Origin: Solitalea agri
GTDB taxonomy: Bacteria > Bacteroidota > Bacteroidia > Sphingobacteriales > Sphingobacteriaceae
DNA: 64,000 nucleotides
Direction of reading: 5' to 3'
Assembly: GCF_023914155.1 (NCBI RefSeq)
Contig: NZ_JAMWYS010000024.1
Location: forward strand, 490,085 to 554,084
In this document: positions 9,091 through 17,862 of the stretch, in pieces
Numbering within the stretch: the stretch's first letter is position 1
Layout of the letters: each line of letters begins with the position of its first letter
Notes under the pieces: model-generated
Seen by the model: the letters and a program-made list of their open reading frames with translations, nothing else
Databases searched by the model: none
Told to the model about the DNA's origin: nothing
Made by a program: the position numbers and the translations under genes

Positions 9091-9120
9091 ATAGTCCCAA
9101 CCTACAGGTCGGGACTACAT
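9091..9120. repeat. Imperfect copy of the AGTCCC palindrome, 3' of GH38
   Basis: ATAGTCCC (9091-9098) and GGGACTAC (9111-9118) form a short stem around a 12-base loop. The right arm is shared with the better palindrome at 12622-12653 on the other side of the GH38 gene. It may act as terminator for either flanking gene. Confidence 0.55.
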
Positions 9121-9164
9121 AAGAAAGTTCGATCAAGGTACTTTTTAAGGTATTTTAAATCGAT

Positions 9165-12100
9165 TTATTTTAAGATCTTCAATTCAAACACCTCCATACC
9201 TTTTAAAGTGAAACTATCCTGAACAGAAAGGGATCTACCAGTTTTGATATCAATCATAGTGGTTGGTTTAAGGTTTTGCCACTCAATTGAGATTTGTCTT
9301 TCTACTTCTTCAGGGTTATAAAGTCGGATTATAAAACCTCCATCTGCTTGAGGTGTAATGGATGTAACTACGACCCGATCATTGCTCAAATGAAACAAAC
9401 TGCCTTTACTCATTAGCTTTTCATTTACCGGCAAGGCTATCAGTGCTTGGGTAAATTCCGTACCTATTTTTTCATTTTCAGCAAAGCTGAGCTTGTCATG
9501 CGGACGCAACGCGTATCTAAAGTGAATCGCACCACTCTGGTCAGCTTTGTAATTGGTATGCCAGTAGTTATTCATCACATAGCTAAACCAGGTTGAAGTT
9601 GGCTTCCCTTCTTTCTTCCATTCCTTATGACTTGGAGCCACCGTTAGACGCTCGTCAATCATATTTACGGGCTCAACCAATGGAGCTTCTAATAACATCC
9701 ACTGAACACCTTTATCCGAGGCAGTAACATCCAACCAGCGACGGCCATATAAGTAATCCATGTTTGAACCGGGGAGTTGGTCAGTAATAAATTGCATTGA
9801 ACCATAACCAGCATCTAACCAGGTTTTATCCAATAATTGATTAAAAGGAAACCCAAAGTGTACAGATTCTTTACTACGAATCGCCTTCTTGTCTACTATA
9901 TTTTCAATCTCTACTTCTTGCCCATCTGATAACAATGTAATTTTCCGTTCCAGTTTATTGGCACCGGGAGCATCAGACCTGATGTTTATAGATGTTATCA
10001 CCGGGCCGCTTTCCAACACATTTACCTGCACCTGACTATTGGTTTGGGCATCCGCAGGATTTAAGCCTGGTACATACCAATAGCTGTTTAAACCCTGATC
10101 ATTAAATGAACCGGCAAAATTAAAGTCATTTGTCGTTTCCAATTTGGTAATGCTGCCATTGGCTTTATCCCATTGAACAGACACTTTTTCATTCGAAAGG
10201 GAGTTATCAATCAGTTTGATTTTAGAGGTTGATTTTACTTCCGTATTTGAAAGTTCATAGATTGTCGTTCCTAATGCCGGAACATCAGTGGCCATAAATA
10301 CCAAAGTTCCATTACTCAATTTTTGCACCGGCAACAATTTACCTGAAGCAGCTTTCACTGATTTTGCATTACTACCTTCAGGCAACATTACCACTCCGCT
10401 ACGCTTCCACGATAAAGTGTTGAATACCGCAATTTTCTTTGAAGACTGGTCCGTCACGGGTAGCAAGAGTTCCTTTTCCAGGGCATTGATCTGCTGATCG
10501 GCATCAAGCATAAACTGCTTTTTTATGCCCCATTGTTGGGTTACGAAAGGAACATCTGGCTCGGAAATGCTATTGAATGCACCCCAGGTATGTTCATGGA
10601 ACATGATCACATTTTTCCAGGCTTCATAAAATTTATCGGTATTATACTTTTGAGGATTAACCATTGAATAGAGCGTGGTCAATTGTTGTAATCGCAAGCT
10701 GTTTACACGGTTCTTCCCTTCTTCCTCTGCAGTTGAAGCTGCCCCATCTTCCCAATAAGGGCTAATATCCCCGCTAACAGTTTTTAACTCTGTACCATGT
10801 TTCTTTTCAAATTCCTCAAATAATTTATCAGTTGTGTTCAACACAATTTTGGGAGAAGAATAGGTCTTGTTCCATTGATCAACAAAACGTGAAATGGCCG
10901 TATCAATTGGTCCATTGTCGGAAACGACGTTATAACGCCATTGCACCATTTCATAAGGGTAATTATTTTGATCGAGCTGATTGAGGTAGGCAGCAATTTT
11001 TCCAGGGCCACGTTCAAAAATGCCCCCCGGAGCCATGCCATGCCATGAAGAGTAACCTTTAGCCCCCGCCCAGAATAACACCTTTTCTTCGCCCGATGGA
11101 GAAGCCCACCAAACCGGTTTATCACCCCAGGTTTTTACAAAATATCCTGCACGATCGCCCCAATAAGGGTGAGTATCACCCAGAAAATTAGGGCCGCTTG
11201 AAAAATAACGAACCCCTCCTTTTGCCAAAGCAGTGACCGTTGTCCAGGCAAAGCCAGGCACATCCGAAATCATAGCGCTATTCATGTTAAAGCCAAACTC
11301 TTTCTTCAGCTTTTCGGCATAGTCGGTGTAATGAAACATTTCTTCAGGCTCACTTAAGCCCGTTAAAATATTGGCATACAAGGCCGACAAGCAAATACTG
11401 CCCTCTTTAACCGCTTTAACAAATTTTTCTTTTTGGTCAGGCGAAGCTTGATTGAGGTAATTTTCCACCGCCCATAACGATTCAATATTCCATTTGAACC
11501 GAGCCTCTATCGGCAGATCTTTGGTTTTCTCGATCATCAGCAAAGCATCATCAATATTTTTATTGTGGATTTTCACTACCTCCGGCTGCAGATGTGAATA
11601 ACCGATATCAGTATGCGAATGATGAATGAAATGTAATTCGCGATATTTCACAGGATTTAAGGGCACATATTTATTGACCAACACATTTTTACCCGACACT
11701 ACCTTTACTTTAGCACTGTCTTTAGTTGAAACCGCATCCACAGGAATATCAAACTTATTTACGCCATTATGTACTGTATAAGTAAACGAATTCTTGTCAT
11801 TAATTTTCACCTGAAGTGGCCCATCATTGCCAAAGTGTAATGCGGTTAATGCAATGATCTGTTTCCCATTTTTTAAGAGAAAAGGTCTTGGATCGAGATC
11901 GGCCTTTTCTTGAAAAGAAAACTTAAAGGCCATGTACCAGTCGTTGCTGTTTTCGGCTTGCCCTACTATTTTTAACTTAAGGGACTGACCGGGTTTCACT
12001 TTACTTACCGGCAGACGTAGAAATGCCAGGCCATGGGCATCATTGGCTCCATCTCTTTTAGTTTGATGAAAAACTAATGCAGAACTATCAGCGGCAACAA

Positions 12101-12485
12101 ATTTCCAATCAGGCTGTTTGTGCGCTGGGTAAGTGGTAAAAGTGAGGAGTTTTTCATCATTCAAATAGAGGTCAAAATTGCGATCGCCTTTGCTGGTTCC
12201 CGATGAATGGGCCGCCACCCAACTAAAGTAAACATATTTTCCACTGAGCTTTTGTGGCACCGGTGCCGTTTCCCAGGCAATTTCTTTTTTCCCATCTGTG
12301 CAGCGGGTTAGCAAGGCTGTAGTTGCATAATCAGGATAGGCCGAATCATAATTGATATTTTCACCCTTTATCTCTTTTGCATAGCCGTTAATCCATTGGA
12401 TCTTTCCAAAATAAGGGACATTTAACTGGGCTTGAAGTTTAACTGCAATACCCAGTAACATTATTGAAAGGATCACTTTCTTCAT
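9165..12485 (-). CDS. Secreted glycoside hydrolase family 38-type protein (alpha-mannosidase-like)
   Basis: A 1106-residue exported protein with signal peptide (cleavage after 'VKLQAQ'). Residues about 25-280 form a beta-rich N-terminal region. The catalytic region starts near residue 285 with 'FIHHSHTDIGYSHLQPEV', which carries the His-x-Asp pair that would bind the catalytic metal in GH38. 'SDVPGFAWTTVTALAKGGVRYF' (about residue 400) probably carries the nucleophile Asp. 'IMFHEHTWGAFNSISEPD' supplies more metal-site residues, and the C-terminal 450 residues are the beta-sandwich tail. GH38 enzymes remove alpha-mannose from glycans. Periplasmic or surface N-glycan degradation is likely but the exact substrate is unknown. 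The gene stands alone and is flanked by palindromic repeats. Confidence 0.85.
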   Translation of the reverse strand: MKKVILSIMLLGIAVKLQAQLNVPYFGKIQWINGYAKEIKGENINYDSAYPDYATTALLTRCTDGKKEIAWETAPVPQKLSGKYVYFSWVAAHSSGTSKGDRNFDLYLNDEKLLTFTTYPAHKQPDWKFVAADSSALVFHQTKRDGANDAHGLAFLRLPVSKVKPGQSLKLKIVGQAENSNDWYMAFKFSFQEKADLDPRPFLLKNGKQIIALTALHFGNDGPLQVKINDKNSFTYTVHNGVNKFDIPVDAVSTKDSAKVKVVSGKNVLVNKYVPLNPVKYRELHFIHHSHTDIGYSHLQPEVVKIHNKNIDDALLMIEKTKDLPIEARFKWNIESLWAVENYLNQASPDQKEKFVKAVKEGSICLSALYANILTGLSEPEEMFHYTDYAEKLKKEFGFNMNSAMISDVPGFAWTTVTALAKGGVRYFSSGPNFLGDTHPYWGDRAGYFVKTWGDKPVWWASPSGEEKVLFWAGAKGYSSWHGMAPGGIFERGPGKIAAYLNQLDQNNYPYEMVQWRYNVVSDNGPIDTAISRFVDQWNKTYSSPKIVLNTTDKLFEEFEKKHGTELKTVSGDISPYWEDGAASTAEEEGKNRVNSLRLQQLTTLYSMVNPQKYNTDKFYEAWKNVIMFHEHTWGAFNSISEPDVPFVTQQWGIKKQFMLDADQQINALEKELLLPVTDQSSKKIAVFNTLSWKRSGVVMLPEGSNAKSVKAASGKLLPVQKLSNGTLVFMATDVPALGTTIYELSNTEVKSTSKIKLIDNSLSNEKVSVQWDKANGSITKLETTNDFNFAGSFNDQGLNSYWYVPGLNPADAQTNSQVQVNVLESGPVITSINIRSDAPGANKLERKITLLSDGQEVEIENIVDKKAIRSKESVHFGFPFNQLLDKTWLDAGYGSMQFITDQLPGSNMDYLYGRRWLDVTASDKGVQWMLLEAPLVEPVNMIDERLTVAPSHKEWKKEGKPTSTWFSYVMNNYWHTNYKADQSGAIHFRYALRPHDKLSFAENEKIGTEFTQALIALPVNEKLMSKGSLFHLSNDRVVVTSITPQADGGFIIRLYNPEEVERQISIEWQNLKPTTMIDIKTGRSLSVQDSFTLKGMEVFELKILK

Positions 12486-12621
12486 ATATCTTCTTCCTAT
12501 TTTAAACTAATTTTTTTGCTAAAAATGTTCTTTTAAATTAACACTAAACAATAACTTTTTCTTAACCAGAACCGCTTTGTCGTTTTAAAAAATAGCAGTG
12601 GTTACAGACAGGTTTATAAAC

Positions 12622-12653
12622 ATGTAGTCCCGATCAGAAGATCGGGACTACAT
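12622..12653. repeat. Perfect 14-base palindrome with 4-base loop
   Basis: ATGTAGTCCCGATC pairs with GATCGGGACTACAT around AGAA. The same arm recurs at 9111-9120 in a weaker palindrome. It has the look of a REP-like extragenic palindrome mobilised in trans; it may also act as terminator for the outer-membrane receptor, whose stop lies 71 bases away. Confidence 0.7.
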
Positions 12654-12723
12654 ACAGTAATTTGGTAAATAAACTTTAAAGTATAAAAATCCTTTTGAGC
12701 TATTCGCTTAGTGTCGGCAAAGA

Positions 12724-15243
12724 CTATTGTCTTCCTCCTCCGCCACCCCCTTGTGAATCCTCTTCTTGTTTGATATCGTCGTTATTAATGCCTTCTTTTT
12801 TCGGTCCTTTACCTTTTTTACCACCTCCTTGTGAGCTAAAGTCCATTTTACCGAAACGGTAGCTAAATGAAATTCCTACTGAACGGAATGGAACCGAATT
12901 TTGCTGATATTGATCAAATCCATCTCCGCTTAATTTTGTGGTGAATTCACGGTTCTTATTAAACGGATTCGACATGTTTAAACCTAAGCTGGCACGTTTC
13001 TCCAAAAAGTCCTTCTTAAATCCAAGATTGAACATCGAAAACGAAGGATTCTCTCCCTGAATGGTTCTGCGCGGCGAGTTGAACATTCCGAATGCTTCAA
13101 TAGCAAAATCCTTAGGCAATGACCATGAAGCATTTGCATTTACATTGTACAACACGCTTTTATTGCTGTAAGTGGTTTGAATATTCGGATCGTTAACATT
13201 ATACGAATACACATTCGCATTTCCACGCAAAGTGATACGCTGGCCAAGCTGCACAGATCCTGAAAGATTTACCCCTACTGATGAGCTATTGGAGATATTG
13301 GCATATGTAGAACCTGATATTTTACCATCAGCAGATAAGCCAACAATACTTTCGATAACATCATAAGTATTACGATAATATACTGAGGCATTCACTGATG
13401 AACGTCCCATAAACCTTGAATATCCTAATTCAAAATTATCGGTCTTCTCCGGAGCAAGGTTTGGATTACCAAAAGAGATATTCTGTGGATCGGTTGAATC
13501 TATAAAAGGATTTAAAAAGCGCAAACCCGGGCGCTGGATACGGCGACTATAGCTTATCTTAACCGATGACATATCTTTAAACGTACGAGCAACAGTTAAA
13601 CTCGGAACAAAATTGTTGTAATTATTAGTGATACTGTTCGACTGTGAATTTCTGAAATCACCAGTAATTTCTGTACGTTCTAAACGCCCACCGGCTTTAA
13701 TTGCATACCCTTTACTTAATGTAAGATTAAACGAAAGGTACCCTGCGTAAACATTTTGAGTGTAGTTAAAGTCATTTGATTTCGTCAGATCAGATACATA
13801 ATCGCCGTTTGTGTCCTTAAAATCATAATTATAAGCGCTGGTGATATCCCTTAAAATTGTTTTCGCACCAACTTCCATCAAAACAGCTTTTATCCATGGA
13901 TGGGCATAATCAGCCTGAAAGGTAAGCTCATTATTAGTTCCTTCATTTAAGCTTCTGCCTGCGGTATTTGGCATATTTACAATTCCATTAATCGAATTCT
14001 GGAAATCTGTATTATTTCTGTCGTTGCTTAACTGAAACCCAAGACTTAATTCTTGTTGTGGATTAGCAAACTTTCTATTATAATCTGTTGACCAATCAAT
14101 TCCTTTTCGCTGGTTATCATTTTGCGAAATACGATTATATTGACTTAGCAATCCATCAATATTATCAGAGTTGGAAACAAGCATTGACCCGTCGTTGTTA
14201 TTATTCCAACGGCTAAACTTAATATTACTGCTTATTGAGTTGGTTTTATTCAAATCATAGGTAATACCAAAATTGGCGTTACCTCCATTTCGGCCACCTT
14301 TGTTGGTTCCATTCTGATTGGTTAAACGGGCGGTATCAACTCCTGTATTTTGCATGTCAGGAAAAAAGCTATTGCGCAGAAAAACACTTGATCCATCTTG
14401 TGGAATAAAATACATACCACCAAAGCCGGCACTGAAACCAACTTTACCCTGACGAATGTTTAGGCTTCCGTTTCCTCTGTTAAAGCGATTACTCAAATTC
14501 ATACTGATGTTTCCGGTAACACCCGCAACATCCGTTTTCTTGGTTACAATGTTAATGATGCCGGCAGAACCCTCTGCATCATATTTTGCCGAAGGACTTG
14601 TAATTACCTCAACATTTTTGATCTGGTCAGCAGGAATCATTTTCATGGCATCGGCCACACTGTTGCTGACAATAGTTGAGGGTTTACCGTTAATTAAAAT
14701 TTTCACGTTTGAATTACCGCGCAACTCAACATTTCCATCCATATCAACACTTACCATTGGCACCTTACGCAAAATATCGCCAGCGTCACCGCCCTTAGAG
14801 GTAACATCCTTCTCAGCGTTGTAAACCATTTTATCAATCTTATTCTCCACCAATTCGCGTTGGCCAACAACGGTAACTTCTTTCAGTTGTTTTCCGGTTT
14901 GCTGAAGCAGAATCTTTCCAATTTTAATATCTTGATTTTCGGCAGTTATGGTGACCTTTTTGGTTACAGTGCTGTAATCGATGAAAGATACGATCAACTT
15001 ATAATCTCCATTTGGAATACCTTCGAGGGCAAATACCCCTTTTTCATTGGCAAGGCCGCCGTTTACAGATTTTGAATCGGCTAAGCGCATTAACGCTAAC
15101 GTAGCAAACTCAACCGGTTTTTTTGAGGTTGAGTCGATAACTACACCGCTTATAGTGCCGGTTCCTTTTGATGGGCCTCCTTTTTGAGCATAGGAACTCA
15201 AAGTTAATAGACCTGCTAATACTAATAATAAAACTTTCTTCAT
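12724..15243 (-). CDS. Outer-membrane beta-barrel receptor with carboxypeptidase-regulatory and TonB-plug domains
   Basis: About 839 aa. After a signal peptide (ends near 'LSSYAQ') comes a CarboxypepD_reg-like domain ('ISGVVIDSTSKKPVEFATLAL', about residues 30-110), a plug domain ('VLINGKPSTIV', 'VEVITSPSAKYDAEGSAGIINIVTKK', about 120-240) and a barrel ending in an aromatic beta-strand ('VGISFSYRFGKMDF'). It belongs to the 'outer membrane beta-barrel family protein' group related to TonB-dependent receptors; no TonB box is evident. The C-terminus has an unusual Gly/Lys/Asp-rich tail of about 35 residues ending in a run of Gly. Start: ATG at 15243, since a perfect -7 (TAACTTTG, minus strand 15266-15259) overlaps the upstream TTG. 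Ligand unknown. Confidence 0.88.
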   Translation of the reverse strand: MKKVLLLVLAGLLTLSSYAQKGGPSKGTGTISGVVIDSTSKKPVEFATLALMRLADSKSVNGGLANEKGVFALEGIPNGDYKLIVSFIDYSTVTKKVTITAENQDIKIGKILLQQTGKQLKEVTVVGQRELVENKIDKMVYNAEKDVTSKGGDAGDILRKVPMVSVDMDGNVELRGNSNVKILINGKPSTIVSNSVADAMKMIPADQIKNVEVITSPSAKYDAEGSAGIINIVTKKTDVAGVTGNISMNLSNRFNRGNGSLNIRQGKVGFSAGFGGMYFIPQDGSSVFLRNSFFPDMQNTGVDTARLTNQNGTNKGGRNGGNANFGITYDLNKTNSISSNIKFSRWNNNNDGSMLVSNSDNIDGLLSQYNRISQNDNQRKGIDWSTDYNRKFANPQQELSLGFQLSNDRNNTDFQNSINGIVNMPNTAGRSLNEGTNNELTFQADYAHPWIKAVLMEVGAKTILRDITSAYNYDFKDTNGDYVSDLTKSNDFNYTQNVYAGYLSFNLTLSKGYAIKAGGRLERTEITGDFRNSQSNSITNNYNNFVPSLTVARTFKDMSSVKISYSRRIQRPGLRFLNPFIDSTDPQNISFGNPNLAPEKTDNFELGYSRFMGRSSVNASVYYRNTYDVIESIVGLSADGKISGSTYANISNSSSVGVNLSGSVQLGQRITLRGNANVYSYNVNDPNIQTTYSNKSVLYNVNANASWSLPKDFAIEAFGMFNSPRRTIQGENPSFSMFNLGFKKDFLEKRASLGLNMSNPFNKNREFTTKLSGDGFDQYQQNSVPFRSVGISFSYRFGKMDFSSQGGGKKGKGPKKEGINNDDIKQEEDSQGGGGGGRQ

Positions 15244-15363
15244 AATTTCTATAGACCCCAAAGTTAATCCCGTGGTTTAATTACCAGTGTAAAATCCTTG
15301 TTATAACATCTACGCTAACAAATACATATGATCAGGAAGCCCATCGGGATTCTGGGGCATTAT

Positions 15364-15613
15364 TTATTTAATTAGAGAAACCTTCAATTCCAATTTCACC
15401 TCTTTTGTCATCGATTCAAAAGAAGGCCTGCCGCCTGGCCAGGGCTATGCACCACTCCCACCGCCGCCATGCATACCACCGCCTACACCATGAGGTGCTC
15501 CACCATGATCGGTGGTATTTATTCAGTAAAACTTCCTTGAGTTTTACTTGCGCTTTTAACGCCTGTGTGGAAAGAAGTGTAAAAATGAGGTATAATACTA
15601 TTTTTCAATTCAT
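15364..15613 (-). pseudogene. Broken gene for a secreted Gly/His-rich protein
   Basis: On the minus strand a signal peptide is readable ('KIVLYLIFTLLSTQALKAQ' then 'VKLKEVLLNKY'), but its ATG at 15613 is out of frame by a small insertion. After a further frameshift the sequence 'DHGGAPHGVGGGMHGGGGSGA' appears, cut by TAG, and then 'PWPGGRPSFESMTKEVKLEL' and 'KVSLIK' run to a TAA at 15364. Three separate lesions point to an old pseudogene. It lies between the receptor and the LytTR regulator, both with Gly-rich stretches of their own (receptor tail; kinase linker), so the lost protein may have belonged to the same system. Not recognised as a named family. Confidence 0.6.
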
Positions 15614-15808
15614 GTAAGGCTTGTTTAAGCTCAAAAATGAATTGAAAAAACAGGTTAGGGAAACGAAGTAGACAGCCGTAAGGCATTTGCATACTAATTA
15701 CCGAATTGTGTCGATTACGCCTTCTTTGTGAGGAAAGAAGCATTACCTAACTTGGGGAGAGGTTGGTAAAAAGTAAATTTTAAAGGACCACGCAATTTCA
15801 CCCTACTT

Positions 15809-15878
15809 ACCCACCGCTAAATCCCTCCAAGGAGGGGGCTTGTGCGATTCCCCTCTTGGGAGGGGAATTGGGGTGGGT
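15809..15878. repeat. Compound palindromic extragenic repeat (about 70 bp)
   Basis: The outer arms ACCCACC and GGTGGGT enclose two inner palindromes, CCCTCCAAGGAGGG (15823-15836) and CCCCTCTTGGGAGGGG (15850-15865). The element is GC-rich in an AT-rich gap and resembles the high-copy intergenic palindromes seen in many Bacteroidota genomes. It could fold as a cruciform or a double hairpin in RNA. The rest of the 15244-15922 gap holds the receptor promoter and the broken gene; nothing else is evident. Confidence 0.65.
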
Positions 15879-15922
15879 GTAGTAATGATCTTTTTAGTAC
15901 AAAACACTTTGCATTCTTCTCT

Positions 15923-16633
15923 TCATAAATTTGAAGGATGAACGTATTTCATCAGTTCATCTTTAAAATTATCACTCAACGGAACTTCTACCTCCCCTAT
16001 TTTTATTCGGTTTTTACGAATAGAGGTAATTTTGCCCGTGGCGATAATAAAAGATTTATGAACCCTTAGAAAGCCGGTAGAAGGTAGTTTCTCTTCAATA
16101 GCTTTAATATTCATTCGTGAAAGAATTGGACGGGACTGCCCTTCTATGTAAATTTTTACATAATCTTTCAAACCCTCGACGTACAAAATATCAAATAGGT
16201 TGACTTTTATAAGATTGTATTCGGAGTTAATAAAGATATAATCAGGAGCTGTTTCTGTTTGTGTACTTTTATTCTTTAGGCTGAAAAGATCATAAGCTTT
16301 TGTAGCGGCTTTCATAAACCGATCGAATGCAACTGGTTTTAAAAGATAATCAACCACATCAAGGTTATAACCATCCAACGCATATTTCTCATAGGCCGTA
16401 ATGAAAATCACCATTTGATTAGGGCGTGTTGCTTCTAAAAACTGTACTCCACTAATCCCCGGCATCTGAATGTCCAAAAAAATCAGATCGACCGGCTTTT
16501 CTTTCAAAACTTCAATTGCTTCAAAAGGATTGGGGCAAGTGGCCACCAAATTCAAAAAAGGAATTTTAGATATATTATCGACCAACAGCTCTAGTGCCAG
16601 CGGCTCATCATCAACAGCAATGCAGTTCATCAT
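15923..16633 (-). CDS. LytTR-family response regulator
   Basis: 236 aa. The receiver domain (residues 1-120) has the acidic pocket 'VDDEPLA', the phospho-acceptor in 'LIFLDIQMPGISG' and the conserved Lys in 'YLLKPVAFDRFMKA'. The LytTR DNA-binding domain (about 135-235) shows 'IFINSEYNLIKVNLFDILYV', 'GLKDYVKIY' and 'FLRVHKSFIIA', the usual binding-loop signature. It overlaps the histidine kinase gene by 4 bases and is translated from the same message. Target genes are unknown; the outer-membrane receptor on the same strand is a candidate. Confidence 0.95.
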   Translation of the reverse strand: MMNCIAVDDEPLALELLVDNISKIPFLNLVATCPNPFEAIEVLKEKPVDLIFLDIQMPGISGVQFLEATRPNQMVIFITAYEKYALDGYNLDVVDYLLKPVAFDRFMKAATKAYDLFSLKNKSTQTETAPDYIFINSEYNLIKVNLFDILYVEGLKDYVKIYIEGQSRPILSRMNIKAIEEKLPSTGFLRVHKSFIIATGKITSIRKNRIKIGEVEVPLSDNFKDELMKYVHPSNL

Positions 16634-17667
16634 TCGAGTTCAATACTTAGTTCAACCATAAACCATTCCTCACTTTTCATTAAACGCAGCTGATGGCGGT
16701 TATGATACAAAATGTTCAATCGACGCTCCACATTATTCAGCCCTATCCCCGAACTTTCATCCTTCTGATCGTCGTCATTGAACTTATTACTTACGCTAAA
16801 CTGCAATTTATGGGCATTTGCCTGCAAATAAATTTCGATAACCGGATCGGTAATTAAACCAACGCCGTGCTTAAATGCATTTTCAATAAAAGGGATCAAC
16901 AACATGGGCTCAATGCTTTTGTCCGAGGCCCTATTGTCGACCGTAAAAACCACCTTAACCGAATCACCAAAACGCAGGCGCTGCAGATCAATATAATTCT
17001 GTAGGTAGTCGATCTCCTTCTCAATGCTCACCTTCTGCTCGTCGTTTTCATAAAGCATATACCGCATCATTTGCGAAAGCTGAATGATAACCGGTTCCAC
17101 TTGTTCAGGGCGTTTTCTGGTAAGCGCTACCAGACTGTTTAAAATATTAAATATGAAATGAGGACTGATTTGCGACCTCAAAAAAGATAGTTCCGTTTTA
17201 AGGTGAATATTTTCACGCTCTTTATTTTGCCGGTCGGTTTTAAGTTGATCAACAATAAATCGGTAACTGGTACTTGTGGCCCATATAAACAGTAATGGAA
17301 ACAGTAAGAAAAGTCGCATTCCGCCTCCCATTGCTCCCGGTCGCCCCCTACCATGCATCATTCGCTGAGGTGGAGGCATCTCCAATCGTAGTAAATGATT
17401 AACAAGTAATATGACTGCCATTATGCCGATTGCCGCTGAAATATATACATAAAGCTGTTTTTTGCGTAATATTTGCGGAATCAGGTAGTAGGCATTAATG
17501 TAAAAGAATGCAATTAATGGAAGATTAAACGTTAAAAAACGATGCAATGAAAAAATATGGGCAGGCATTGCCGGCGAATCCGGACGAAATAATTCAGGAA
17601 TGGTAAAAACTCCAACCCATGCCAGAATATGAAAAATAACGATGCGAATATTCTTAAACTCTCTCAC
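16630..17667 (-). CDS. LytS/YehU-type sensor histidine kinase
   Basis: 345 aa with four membrane helices in the first 150 residues and a small Gly/Met/His/Arg-rich loop ('PPPQRMMHGRGRPGAMGGG') between helices. The His_kinase domain has the phospho-acceptor in 'LRSQISPHFIFNILNSLVA'. The ATP-binding part has 'PFIENAFKHGVG' and 'SGIGLNNVERRLNILY'. It is the partner of the LytTR regulator, which it overlaps by 4 bases. The annotated start is GTG. The Met/His-rich loop might sense a metal, but that is only a guess. Confidence 0.94.
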   Translation of the reverse strand: MREFKNIRIVIFHILAWVGVFTIPELFRPDSPAMPAHIFSLHRFLTFNLPLIAFFYINAYYLIPQILRKKQLYVYISAAIGIMAVILLVNHLLRLEMPPPQRMMHGRGRPGAMGGGMRLFLLFPLLFIWATSTSYRFIVDQLKTDRQNKERENIHLKTELSFLRSQISPHFIFNILNSLVALTRKRPEQVEPVIIQLSQMMRYMLYENDEQKVSIEKEIDYLQNYIDLQRLRFGDSVKVVFTVDNRASDKSIEPMLLIPFIENAFKHGVGLITDPVIEIYLQANAHKLQFSVSNKFNDDDQKDESSGIGLNNVERRLNILYHNRHQLRLMKSEEWFMVELSIELE

Positions 17668-17809
17668 TTACAATTTATTGTTTCACCAATTTCAAAAATA
17701 GATTTTAGACTGATAAAATTATCCTATTAACGACTAATGCCCTGTTTTTGTAGACATAAGATATAAAAGCACCACCTTACTATTTTAGAGGGTTATAAAT
17801 TAAAATACA

Positions 17810-17841
17810 CAGCCCCTGTTTTGGATTAAAAACAGGGGCTG
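17810..17841 (-). terminator. Terminator of the nitric oxide reductase gene
   Basis: A 13-base perfect stem (CAGCCCCTGTTTT / AAAACAGGGGCTG) with a 6-base loop lies 22 bases after the norZ stop. On the minus strand it is followed by TGTATTTTAATTT. Confidence 0.82.
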
Positions 17842-17862
17842 CGCATTTAATGATGTCTTTGC

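Noticed and set aside
15519..15743. 74-codon open frame on the minus strand
   Set aside because: It runs through the start of the broken Gly/His-rich gene in the wrong frame; the signal peptide is in another frame.
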